8,988 bases of DNA from Bacteroidia bacterium. GTDB lineage: Bacteria; Bacteroidota; Bacteroidia; Bacteroidales; Dysgonomonadaceae. The translations under genes were made by a program, and so were the position numbers. Shown here in pieces: positions 1 to 6,222 of the stretch. The first letter of the stretch is position 1; each line of letters starts with the position of its first letter. Below the pieces are notes generated by a model that saw only the letters and a list, made by a program, of their open reading frames with translations, had not been told where the DNA came from and did not search any database. The stretch covers positions 1-8,988 of the forward strand of contig JAUNRY010000078.1 in NCBI GenBank assembly GCA_030539475.1, written 5' to 3'.

Positions 1-1
1 G

Positions 2-781
2 CAACCTTTTGAAAACGATGCCGCGGAGATTAGGCAGACACCGTCTGCCCAATTGGAGAAAATGGAAAAAATAGTTCACGCGCTTTCGTTTTCGCATCTT
101 TCTCTTTTACTCCCCATCAACGACCCACAAAAACGCCAATTCTACGAAACCGAATGCATAAAAGGCACTTGGAGTGTGCGCGAACTCAAACGACAAATAA
201 ACACGCTTTATTACGAGCGAAGCGGAATGAGCCGAAAGCCCGAAAAATTGAGCGAAATAGTGCAAGAAAAAGCGGAATTGCAAACAATGTTCGATATTAT
301 AAAATCGCCGTTTACTTTTGAGTTTTTAGGACTGAAAGCACAAGACGTAGTCTATGAAAGCGATTTGGAAAAAGCGCTCCTTGAACATTTGGAGGAATTT
401 CTGCTCGAACTCGGATACGGGTTTTGTTTCGAGGCGCGTCAGAAACGAATGTTAATCGGCGGCGAATATTTCTTTTGCGACTTGGTTTTCTATCATCGCA
501 TCCTTAAATGCCACGTGCTTGTGGATTTGAAAGTGGACGAGTTTTCGCACGAATATTTCGGACAACTAAAAACTTACGTGAATTATTACAAAAAAGAAAT
601 TACGCAACCGGACGATAATCCGCCCGTTGGCATATTGCTTGTTACCAATAAAAACGATGCGTTGGTTGAATTTGCTACTGCCGATAGCGATCACGAAATT
701 TTCGTGTCGAAATATCTGTTGCAATTGCCGTCAAAAGAAAAACTGGCAGAATTTGTCAACAAAGAATATGCAAAATTGTAA
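2..781 (+). CDS. YhcG/DUF1016-family PD-(D/E)xK nuclease, 5'-truncated by the window
   Basis: This is the C-terminal 259 residues of a YhcG-type protein (DUF1016 N-terminal helical domain followed by a PD-(D/E)xK nuclease domain). The reading frame is open from base 2. The codons before the TTG at 53 encode QTPSAQL, a stretch conserved in this family, so the TTG at 53 and the ATG at 62 are internal and the real start lies outside. Seen: the WSVRELKRQI helix motif at 170-199, then the nuclease core with FCDLVFYHR at 473-499 and VDLK at 521-532, giving the D...D-x-K signature, followed by a GQLKTYVNYY helix. Known: family members are about 350 residues and are often found in accessory DNA or near restriction systems; their biological role is poorly defined. 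Inferred: intact nuclease, because no catalytic residue is lost. It ends 12 bases before the dehydrogenase start, so read-through is likely. Confidence 0.9.
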   Translation, partial: QPFENDAAEIRQTPSAQLEKMEKIVHALSFSHLSLLLPINDPQKRQFYETECIKGTWSVRELKRQINTLYYERSGMSRKPEKLSEIVQEKAELQTMFDIIKSPFTFEFLGLKAQDVVYESDLEKALLEHLEEFLLELGYGFCFEARQKRMLIGGEYFFCDLVFYHRILKCHVLVDLKVDEFSHEYFGQLKTYVNYYKKEITQPDDNPPVGILLVTNKNDALVEFATADSDHEIFVSKYLLQLPSKEKLAEFVNKEYAKL

Positions 782-793
782 AAACTATAAATT

Positions 794-2065
794 ATGAAAA
801 CAAAAGCAGTCCGTTTGTACGGCAAAAAAGACCTTCGTTTGGAAGAATTTGAACTACCGGCCATTAAAGACAACGAAATTCTTGCCAAAGTTGTTTCCGA
901 TTCGCTGTGTATGTCATCCTACAAAGCATCATCGCAGGGAGCCGACCACAAGCGGATTCCCGACGATGTGGCGGAAAATCCCATCATTGTGGGCCACGAA
1001 TTTGCCGGCGAATTGCTGGAAGTGGGCAGCAAATGGGCGCACAAATTCAAAGCCGGCGATAAATTCTCCATTCAGCCGGCGTTGTATTACGAAGACGGGC
1101 CCGTTGGAATATTAAGCGCGCCCGGCTACAGCTATCCATACATCGGTGGCGATGCCACGTACGTCATCATTCCCAACGAAGTGATGGAAATGGATTGCCT
1201 GCTCACGTATCACGGCGAAGGATATTATCCTGCATCGCTTGCAGAACCGCTTTCGTGCGTTATCGGCGCAATGCACGCCAACTATCACACCACGCCCGGA
1301 AGCTACAAGCACAAAATGGAAATTGTGGATGGCGGAAAAATGGCGATTCTCGCCGGAGTAGGGCCTATGGGGCTTGCAGCAATTAATTTCGTGCTCCGGC
1401 GGGAAGACACAAAACCTTCGCTGCTCGTGGTTACGGATATCGACCAAACGCGGCTCGACCGCGCCGCATCCATTTACACCGTTGAGTTTGCCGCATCGCG
1501 CGGAATCGATTTGCGATACGTAAACACCGGAAAGATGGAAAATCCGGTGGAAGAACTCAAAGCCATCGCCGGCGGAACGGGTTACGACGATGTGTTCGTT
1601 TTCGCTCCCGTTCGTCCGGTTGTGGAACAAGGCGATGCCATTCTCGGATTCGATGGTTGCCTGAATTTCTTCGCCGGCCCCGATAACCCGAATTTCAGCG
1701 CAATGATGAACTTTTACAACGTGCATTACGCTTACACGCACATTGTTGGCACAAGCGGCGGTAATACCGACGACATAAAAGAAGCGCTCGATATTATGGG
1801 TAAAGGATTGGACCCGGCCGGACTGGTAACGCACATCGGCGGATTGAACGCGGTTGCCGAGGCAACGAATAACCTACCCAATATTCCGGGCGGTAAAAAA
1901 TTAATATATACGCATCTCGATATGCCGCTTACACCCATTTCCGAGTTCTCGAAACTGGGCGAGACCGACGATTTATTTAAAAACTTAGCCGAAATTTGCA
2001 ATCGCCACAACGGCCTGTGGAGCGTGGAAGCAGAAACGTATTTGTTGGAGAATAAAGCCCCCTAA
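794..2065 (+). CDS. Zinc-type medium-chain sugar/polyol (phosphate) dehydrogenase, sorbose-1-phosphate reductase-like
   Basis: A 423-residue cytosolic medium-chain dehydrogenase that should interconvert an alcohol and a ketone of a sugar, polyol or their phosphate with NAD(P)H. Seen: GroES-like domain (about 1-155) with probable catalytic zinc ligands C39, H68-E69 (GHEF) and E151 (AEPL). A Rossmann domain follows, with GVGPMG at 188-193 and D215 at the end of the second strand, which favours NAD(H) over NADP(H). The four-cysteine structural-zinc loop of classical alcohol dehydrogenases is absent; residues 95-120 carry a Gly/Tyr-rich segment instead. The length and layout resemble L-sorbose-1-phosphate reductases more than sorbitol dehydrogenases. 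The ATG at 794 follows the YhcG stop by 12 bases with no obvious Shine-Dalgarno. The last three codons (KAP) and the stop lie at or in the repeat element at 2056-2168. The substrate is not determinable from sequence; the neighbouring aldolase suggests a ketose phosphate route. Confidence 0.85.
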   Translation: MKTKAVRLYGKKDLRLEEFELPAIKDNEILAKVVSDSLCMSSYKASSQGADHKRIPDDVAENPIIVGHEFAGELLEVGSKWAHKFKAGDKFSIQPALYYEDGPVGILSAPGYSYPYIGGDATYVIIPNEVMEMDCLLTYHGEGYYPASLAEPLSCVIGAMHANYHTTPGSYKHKMEIVDGGKMAILAGVGPMGLAAINFVLRREDTKPSLLVVTDIDQTRLDRAASIYTVEFAASRGIDLRYVNTGKMENPVEELKAIAGGTGYDDVFVFAPVRPVVEQGDAILGFDGCLNFFAGPDNPNFSAMMNFYNVHYAYTHIVGTSGGNTDDIKEALDIMGKGLDPAGLVTHIGGLNAVAEATNNLPNIPGGKKLIYTHLDMPLTPISEFSKLGETDDLFKNLAEICNRHNGLWSVEAETYLLENKAP

Positions 2066-2168
2066 ATCCCCCGCAGGGGGACTTGAGGCAGCCTTGTGAT
2101 TTATAACGGACATTTTTATAACAGTTACCCCGCTGTAAGCCTCCCTATGGGGGAGGTTTGGAGGGGCT
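2056..2168. repeat. Palindromic intergenic repeat element, about 113 bp
   Basis: The ends are inverted copies: AGCCCC at 2056-2061 and GGGGCT at 2163-2168. Each end also carries an inner hairpin: CCCCC/GGGGG with loop GCA at 2068-2080, and CCTCCC/GGGAGG with loop TATGG at 2140-2156. The two ends resemble each other when one is reverse-complemented, with an AAA or TAAA spacer between two C-runs. The centre is AT-rich and non-coding, with TTATAA at 2101-2106 and 2115-2120. Elements of this style are frequent between genes in Bacteroidetes genomes, which suggests a non-autonomous mobile or REP-like repeat; that part is recollection and inference. The left end overlaps the last codons of the dehydrogenase gene and the right end stops 5 bases before the aldolase ATG. 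Confidence 0.75.
2160..2166 (+). promoter_or_regulatory. Strong Shine-Dalgarno for the aldolase gene, supplied by the repeat
   Basis: GGAGGGG lies 7 bases before the ATG at 2174, an ideal spacing for pairing with the 16S rRNA tail. It is the outer right arm of the palindromic element. Other genes here (for example at 794 and 8908) have no such purine run, as is usual in Bacteroidetes, so this site stands out. The same bases could pair with the C-rich left arm at 2056-2062 and be masked in the mRNA. Confidence 0.55.
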
Positions 2169-2173
2169 AAAAT

Positions 2174-3472
2174 ATGAAACAATTAGACACACATTTAATG
2201 CATCCGGTGGAGCAAATCAACATCATCATCGGACGAATTTACCGAAGCGGTATGACCACCACTTCCGGCGGAAACATCTCCATCCGCGACGATAACGGAG
2301 ATATCTGGATTACCCCGTCCGGAGTGGACAAGGGCAACCTGACAACAAAGGATATTATGCGCGTGAAACGCGACGGAACCATCATCGGCCCACACAAACC
2401 GTCGTCGGAATACCCTTTCCACAGAGCCATTTATGAATCGCGCCCCGACATCACGGCCATCATCCACGCCCATCCGCCGGCATTGGTTGCTTTCAGCATC
2501 GCCGGCACGGTGCCCGATACCAAAATCGTTCCGCAGGCGCATAACGTGTGCGGCGATATCGGTTTCGCTCCATACGGATGCCCGGGAAGCGAGGAATTGG
2601 GCGAAAAAATCGCCAACGAATTTAAAGACAAGCGCTATCGGGCCGTAATTATGGAAAATCACGGCGTGGTACTCGGCGGAAGCGATATGATGGATGCCTA
2701 TCAACGGTTTGAAACGCTGGAGTTTTGCTGCCGAACCATCGTTAACGCCAAGCGGCTGGGCGGCGTGAATTACCTGACCGACGAACAGGTTTCGCGCTAC
2801 GTGAACCACATTCCCGACAATGTGCCTCATTTTATGAACATCGAATATCCGTCGGATGAACGCGCGCTGCGCACCGAAATGGTAAATATCATCCGCCGCG
2901 CGTGTAATCAGGGATTGATGATTTCTACTTACGGAACGGTATCGGTAAGGTGGCGCAACGATGATTTTTTAATCACCCCGCGCGATGTAGCCCGTTGGGA
3001 TATTTTGCCGAGCGATATCGTACAAATCAAAAGCGGAATGGCCGAGGCCGGAAAAACACCCAGCCGTTCCGTGGCGCTGCATCAACGCATTTATCAACTG
3101 AACCCGCACATCAATTCCATTATTTGCACGCAGCCCATCAACCTGATGGCGCACGCCGTGAGCGGAAGCAAATTCGATGTGCGCACCATCCCCGAAAGCT
3201 GGATTTTCCTGCAAGACGTGCCGTCGATTCCGTTTGGGCTGATTTACAACGAGATTGACGATGTAGCGAAAATGTTCAATAAAAACCGGGTAATTCTGGT
3301 GGAAAACGACAGCGTTTTTGTTACCGGCGACAAACTGCTCAACACGTTCGATTACCTGGAAGTGGCCGAATTCTCAGCTAATTCGCTTGTGATGGCTTCC
3401 GCCATCGGGCCGTTGAAACCCATCGGAGAAAAGGAAATTGATGAACTTCGCGTGGCGTTTAATGTAAAATAA
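2174..3472 (+). CDS. Tandem-domain class II aldolase/adducin protein with a degenerate second domain
   Basis: A 432-residue cytosolic protein made of two class II aldolase/adducin domains (about 8-200 and 232-415); single-domain members such as L-fuculose-phosphate aldolase are about 215 residues. Domain 1 keeps the family signature: SGGN at 31-34 and TPSG at 47-50 for phosphate/substrate binding, E79 as probable catalytic acid/base, and zinc ligands H98 and H100 (HAHP) and H163 (ENHG). Domain 2 aligns by fold pattern (GTVS at 254, TPRD at 268) but has S299 in place of the glutamate, CTQP for HAHP at 318-321, and ENDS for ENHG at 377-380, so it should not bind the catalytic metal. Inferred role: domain 1 cleaves a sugar phosphate to DHAP plus an aldehyde (or a related epimerase/decarboxylase reaction), while domain 2 is structural or regulatory. 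The upstream dehydrogenase is the likely pathway partner. ATG at 2174 chosen for its Shine-Dalgarno. Confidence 0.87.
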   Translation: MKQLDTHLMHPVEQINIIIGRIYRSGMTTTSGGNISIRDDNGDIWITPSGVDKGNLTTKDIMRVKRDGTIIGPHKPSSEYPFHRAIYESRPDITAIIHAHPPALVAFSIAGTVPDTKIVPQAHNVCGDIGFAPYGCPGSEELGEKIANEFKDKRYRAVIMENHGVVLGGSDMMDAYQRFETLEFCCRTIVNAKRLGGVNYLTDEQVSRYVNHIPDNVPHFMNIEYPSDERALRTEMVNIIRRACNQGLMISTYGTVSVRWRNDDFLITPRDVARWDILPSDIVQIKSGMAEAGKTPSRSVALHQRIYQLNPHINSIICTQPINLMAHAVSGSKFDVRTIPESWIFLQDVPSIPFGLIYNEIDDVAKMFNKNRVILVENDSVFVTGDKLLNTFDYLEVAEFSANSLVMASAIGPLKPIGEKEIDELRVAFNVK

Positions 3473-3486
3473 GTTCATTTATAAAT

Positions 3487-3551
3487 GTTCGAGGTTTAAG
3501 GTTCACGGTTTAAGGTGGAGCAAGCCAAACGTTGAACGTTGAACCCCGAAC
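3487..3551. repeat. Imperfect inverted repeat (25-nt arms, 15-nt loop) in front of the lipoate ligase
   Basis: The left arm 3487-3511 and the reverse complement of the right arm 3527-3551 agree at 20 of 25 positions; one of the five differences is a G-T wobble in RNA. The arms contain internal repeats: GGTTTAAGG at 3493-3501 and 3507-3515, and tandem GTTGAAC at 3531-3537 and 3538-3544. The right arm ends 8 bases before the lipoate ligase ATG at 3560. It is distinct in sequence from the C/G-run element at 2056-2168. The pattern suggests a REP-like intergenic palindrome; it could fold in the leader of the downstream mRNA. Confidence 0.65.
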
Positions 3552-3559
3552 TTCAAAAG

Positions 3560-4288
3560 ATGAAAATCATTTTATCCTCGTCAACCGAACCTTCGTTTAA
3601 CCTGGCGGCCGAACAGTACCTTTTGTCGCATAACGAGCCGTATCTGTTTCTGTACGTGAATGTTGCCTGTGTGGTTATTGGTTATAACCAGGCGGTGATG
3701 AACGAAGTGGATTTGAATTTTTGCATCGAAAACGACATCAGCATCAATCGTCGGTTATCGGGTGGGGGAGCGGTTTATCACGATTTGGGAAACCTGAACT
3801 ATTGCTTTATTTTCAACAAAACCAACGCGCCACTCAGCGCCGATTTTCTGTTGCCGGTAGTTCACGGGCTTCAACAATTAGAAATTCCTGTGGAAATCAG
3901 GAAAAGAAAAGATTTGTGGCTTCCCGGCGGACACAAAATTTCAGGAACGGCCTCGCACGTGTCGAAAGGGCGCGAGTTGCATCACGGAACGTTGTTGTAC
4001 GATACCGACCTGGGAAAACTTCTGCGCGCGTTGAATCCTTTTTCGCGAAATCTTGTAGCCAAAGCGTCGCCCTCGGTGCCAAGCCCGGTGAAAAACATAC
4101 GTTCGTATTTAAAAGAGGAGGGAAAAAATGTATTTTCTTTCTCCGGTTTTGTTGACCGGTTTATCGCAGAAATGAAAGAATTTTATCAGATAAAAACGCT
4201 GATTTCCTTTACCAAAGACGATTTGGAGGCGATTGAAACCATACGTCAAGAAAAATATTCGAAAAGCGAGTGGAATTATAAGATGTAA
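3560..4288 (+). CDS. lplA: Lipoate-protein ligase family protein (LplA-like, short form)
   Basis: A 242-residue cytosolic enzyme of the biotin/lipoate ligase fold that activates lipoate (or octanoate) with ATP and attaches it to the lysine of E2 or GcvH domains. Seen: GYNQ at 41-44, RRLSGGGAVYHD at 64-75 (the lipoate/ATP-binding loop), K126 in HKISGTA as the conserved catalytic lysine, HHGTLL at 141-146, and a C-terminal KYSKSEWNY at 232-240 typical of LplA proteins. It is shorter than E. coli LplA (about 338 residues), so it has the catalytic domain and little or none of the accessory C-terminal domain, as in many Firmicutes and Bacteroidetes homologues. ATG at 3560 is preferred; the in-frame TTG at 3539 lies inside the inverted repeat and would add seven unrelated residues. 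No lipoylated target gene is in the window. It may be transcribed with the aldolase gene 87 bases upstream. Confidence 0.88.
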   Translation: MKIILSSSTEPSFNLAAEQYLLSHNEPYLFLYVNVACVVIGYNQAVMNEVDLNFCIENDISINRRLSGGGAVYHDLGNLNYCFIFNKTNAPLSADFLLPVVHGLQQLEIPVEIRKRKDLWLPGGHKISGTASHVSKGRELHHGTLLYDTDLGKLLRALNPFSRNLVAKASPSVPSPVKNIRSYLKEEGKNVFSFSGFVDRFIAEMKEFYQIKTLISFTKDDLEAIETIRQEKYSKSEWNYKM

Positions 4289-4314
4289 CTGAAAAAGATA
4301 GGCTAACGCGATAA

Positions 4315-4332
4315 GTTTTGTTTACACAAAAC
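4315..4332. terminator. Weak AT-rich hairpin between convergent genes
   Basis: GTTTTGT at 4315-4321 pairs perfectly with ACAAAAC at 4326-4332 around a TTAC loop. It lies 26 bases past the lipoate ligase stop and 89 bases past the radical SAM stop on the other strand, a sensible place for a shared terminator. The stem is only 7 bp with two G-C pairs and there is no clean T-run on either strand, so this is a weak candidate. The rest of 4289-4421 shows nothing supportable. Confidence 0.3.
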
Positions 4333-4421
4333 GATAACTCACTTCGTTCGGATAAAGTTGTGGTGGTGAAAATACCAACCGGCTTTCCTTTTATCAAGCG
4401 CAGCTCTATCGTGCCCGGCAT

Positions 4422-5351
4422 TTATCGCGCAGCATTATCCGTATACAGCCTTCCTTGCCACGTTTTCCTTTCCTTGAACCGTTTGATTATTTTTTCCGTC
4501 AACTCGTAATTTTTTACTCCCCAGTCGGGCGCGATGAGCAGCGATTTGGGCGATTGCGATGCAAACCGTTCGATATAAAGATCGGGATGCAGCCGTTCGG
4601 CAAAATCCACGCACAAATCTATGTATTCATCCATTTCAAACAAGTAAAACGATTCGGGCAATAGCTTGTACTCCCTTGCCATTGCCGTTCCGCGGATGAT
4701 TTGCAACTGGTGAATTTTAAGCGTTGTGAGCGGAAGTTGCGATAGTTTTTTCGCGTGCGAAAGCAAATCTTCATCGGTTTCCCCCGGCAAACCCAGGATT
4801 AAATGCGCGCCCACGGGAATGCCTTTTCCGGCGGTTTTTCCGATAGCTTCCACCGATTCTTCCCACGTGTGCTGCCGGTTTACGCGTTCCAGTGTTTTGT
4901 TGAGCGTGCTTTCCACGCCGTATTCAATTAAAACGAATGTTTTTTTGTTGAGTTCCGCGAAATAGTCCAGCAAATCGTCGGGCATACAGTCGGGGCGCGT
5001 GCCGATGATTATTCCTACGACATCGGGATAGGCTAACGCTTCTTCGTACATCGCGATGAGTTTGTCCACGCTGTCGTACGTGTTGGTGTACGATTGAAAA
5101 TAAGCCAGGTATTTCATTTCGGGATACTTGCGAGAGAAAAACTCAATTCCGTCCGCCAGCTGTTCCGAAATGGTTTTCGTGGGCTTCCCATAACCCGGGC
5201 TAAAACTCTGGTTGTTGCAATAGGTGCATCCGCCGCGGCCTTTGGAGCCGTCGCGGTTGGGGCACGTAAATCCGGCGTTGATGGATATCTTTTGTACTTT
5301 ATAGGGAAATTTCCGGGAAAGAAATTCGGAGAAGTCGCGGTAGGGTTTCAT
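4422..5351 (-). CDS. TIGR01212-family (YhcC-like) radical SAM protein
   Basis: A 309-residue radical SAM enzyme. Seen: the cluster motif C30, C42, C45 (spacing CX11CX2C, as in this family rather than the usual CX3CX2C) binds a 4Fe-4S cluster that cleaves S-adenosylmethionine. It is followed by GTRPDC at 117-122, YGVES at 144-148, LGLPGE at 186-191, LKIHQLQIIRGT at 211-222 and PDWGVKN at 275-281, all conserved blocks of YhcC/TIGR01212 proteins. The length is normal and no residue appears lost. The family is widespread in anaerobes and facultative bacteria. The reaction is not established from this sequence; a role in RNA or cofactor modification is conjecture. The ATG at 5351 is preceded by a short hairpin (5360-5377) that could affect its translation. 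HepT ends 41 bases upstream, so it could be at the tail of the toxin-antitoxin transcript. Confidence 0.9.
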   Translation of the reverse strand: MKPYRDFSEFLSRKFPYKVQKISINAGFTCPNRDGSKGRGGCTYCNNQSFSPGYGKPTKTISEQLADGIEFFSRKYPEMKYLAYFQSYTNTYDSVDKLIAMYEEALAYPDVVGIIIGTRPDCMPDDLLDYFAELNKKTFVLIEYGVESTLNKTLERVNRQHTWEESVEAIGKTAGKGIPVGAHLILGLPGETDEDLLSHAKKLSQLPLTTLKIHQLQIIRGTAMAREYKLLPESFYLFEMDEYIDLCVDFAERLHPDLYIERFASQSPKSLLIAPDWGVKNYELTEKIIKRFKERKTWQGRLYTDNAAR

Positions 5352-5356
5352 TCGGG

Positions 5357-5380
5357 TGGAGCGATTTCCAAGTCGCTTGT
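5357..5380 (-). repeat. Short hairpin with TTGGAA core, copy A
   Basis: On the - strand CAAGCG, AC, TTGGAA, AT, CGCT folds into a stem (5360-5366 with 5371-5377 and one G-T pair) capped by the TGGA part of the core. Copy B at 6188-6207 has the same CAAGCG..TTGGAA..CGCT frame with other stem bases that still pair. This copy lies in the 41-base gap between hepT and the radical SAM gene, its edge 9 bases from the radical SAM ATG, so in that mRNA it would fold next to the start codon. A T-run (5383-5389) follows it on the + strand, but no + strand gene needs a terminator here. Confidence 0.45.
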
Positions 5381-5392
5381 GATTTTTTTGAT

Positions 5393-5797
5393 TTATTGAT
5401 AAGCCGATTCATCTTTCTGCGAAGTTAAATCAGCAATGATTTGTTTTATAACCGATTTTAAGGATGGAATATATTTACGGAGTGTTACTAAAATCATCTC
5501 CGGATCAATATCGGCATATTGGTGAGATATGAAGTTTCGCATACCGAATATTTGCTTCCAAGGTATTTGCGGATAGTTTTGGAAAAGTGAATGGTTGGTT
5601 TTTTTGTCAATCGCCAAGAGAGTTTCGCCGATAAATTGAATGCGCATTAAGGTGGCGTCTAAGATAGTCATACCCCATGGCGAAGATAAGTAGTCATTTA
5701 CAGAATCAATATCTTTATTCCGCTGCTCTATAATTGAAATTGATTCCAAAACCAACTTCAATTGTTCTACAACTTCTTCTTTAAGCGTAAATTGCAT
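5393..5797 (-). CDS. HepT-like RNase toxin (DUF86 family)
   Basis: A 134-residue, mostly helical protein of the HepT/DUF86 (HEPN) family. Seen: the RX4HXY signature at R87-H92-Y94 (RNFISHQY), the RNase active site of HEPN toxins, plus the conserved IGE near 56-58. Known for the Shewanella HepT-MntA pair: the toxin is an RNA-cleaving enzyme and is silenced when its MntA partner adenylylates the tyrosine of this motif; Y94 is the equivalent residue here. It lies directly after the nucleotidyltransferase gene and overlaps it. ATG at 5797 (overlap 17 bases) is chosen over an in-frame TTG at 5806. All motif residues are present, so it is likely active. The two overlapping genes are probably translationally coupled. 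Confidence 0.88.
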   Translation of the reverse strand: MQFTLKEEVVEQLKLVLESISIIEQRNKDIDSVNDYLSSPWGMTILDATLMRIQFIGETLLAIDKKTNHSLFQNYPQIPWKQIFGMRNFISHQYADIDPEMILVTLRKYIPSLKSVIKQIIADLTSQKDESAYQ

Positions 5798-6074
5798 CTC
5801 TTTCAATTCTTTGCATTAATAATTTGTTCAATCCTTTTCGTAAACGAATTAAATCGATGTTACAACCGCAAATTTCTTGTAAATCATCGTGAATAAACCC
5901 CATTATCACGGGGTCGGCTTCGCTGAGTTCCACAAATACGTCCAAATCGCTTTCGTGATGCTGTTCATTTCTTGCAACGGAACCGAAAATCCCCATCGAT
6001 GTAATTCCGTACTTTTTTGCGTGTTGCTGCAAAAATGTGCGGAGCAAAGAGATATATTCGTTTGATGTTTTCAT
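5781..6074 (-). CDS. MntA-like minimal nucleotidyltransferase antitoxin
   Basis: A 97-residue protein of the DNA polymerase beta-type nucleotidyltransferase fold. Seen: the GSX10DXD signature with G31-S32 and D43/D45 (GSVARNEQ then SDLD) and a third acidic residue, D74, in NIDLIRL. These residues bind the metal and ATP. Known: in characterised MntA-HepT systems the antitoxin uses ATP to add AMP units to the tyrosine of HepT, blocking its RNase activity, rather than only by tight binding. Gene order, antitoxin first with the toxin overlapping, matches those systems. The ATG at 6074 is the first in-frame start and lies about 27 bases downstream of a good Bacteroidetes promoter box. All catalytic residues are intact. 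Confidence 0.9.
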   Translation of the reverse strand: MKTSNEYISLLRTFLQQHAKKYGITSMGIFGSVARNEQHHESDLDVFVELSEADPVIMGFIHDDLQEICGCNIDLIRLRKGLNKLLMQRIERDAIYA

Positions 6075-6100
6075 TTTCAGAAGCTTTAAGTTTCTAAGAA

Positions 6101-6128
6101 CAAAAGTACTAAAAAAAACGGAAACAAA
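6101..6128 (-). promoter_or_regulatory. Bacteroidetes-type promoter for the mntA-hepT pair
   Basis: On the - strand TACTTTTG (bases 6108-6101) matches the Bacteroidetes -7 consensus TAnnTTTG exactly. TTTG at 6128-6125 could be the -33 element; the 16-base spacing is a little short of the usual 19 or so. A transcript would start near 6095 and leave a leader of about 20 bases before the mntA ATG. A T-run separates the boxes. Confidence 0.6.
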
Positions 6129-6187
6129 ACATCGCGCCCTGTTTCCGTCAAGTGTTTAATTTAAAAGTAGAGTTGTTTTTTCATCCA

Positions 6188-6214
6188 CCAAGCGGTTTGG
6201 AACCGCTATGCGGT
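6188..6214 (+). repeat. Short hairpin with TTGGAA core, copy B, with overlapping alternative stem
   Basis: AGCGGTT at 6191-6197 and AACCGCT at 6201-6207 form a perfect 7-bp stem with loop TGG. A second hairpin, ACCGC (6202-6206) with GCGGT (6210-6214) and loop TAT, uses the same central strand, so only one can form at a time. It is related to copy A at 5357-5380. It lies just past the DUF4252-like gene stop (6223, - strand) and upstream of the mntA promoter. Neither strand has a T-run directly after the stem, so it is not a convincing intrinsic terminator, although 3'-end protection of the sigma operon mRNA is possible. Confidence 0.45.
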
Positions 6215-6222
6215 AGCCGGAT

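Noticed and set aside
1112..1834. Long open frame (240 codons) on the - strand inside the dehydrogenase gene
   Set aside because: Its translation shows no recognisable domain, and the + strand frame carries clear family motifs; it is a shadow created by codon bias.
2056..2168. The C/G-run palindrome as a rho-independent terminator for the dehydrogenase gene
   Set aside because: The hairpins are GC-rich but no T-run follows them, and the second gene depends on the same element for its ribosome site, so read-through is more likely.
2195..2830. Open frame of 211 codons on the - strand inside the aldolase gene
   Set aside because: It is antisense to the most conserved aldolase motifs and has no start context or homology of its own.
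3487..3551. Short tandem and inverted repeats considered as a CRISPR array
   Set aside because: There is only one palindrome, with no regularly spaced identical repeats and spacers and no cas genes.
4318..4509. Small + strand open frame across the convergent gap
   Set aside because: It runs into the radical SAM gene on the other strand, has no homology, and lacks a ribosome site.
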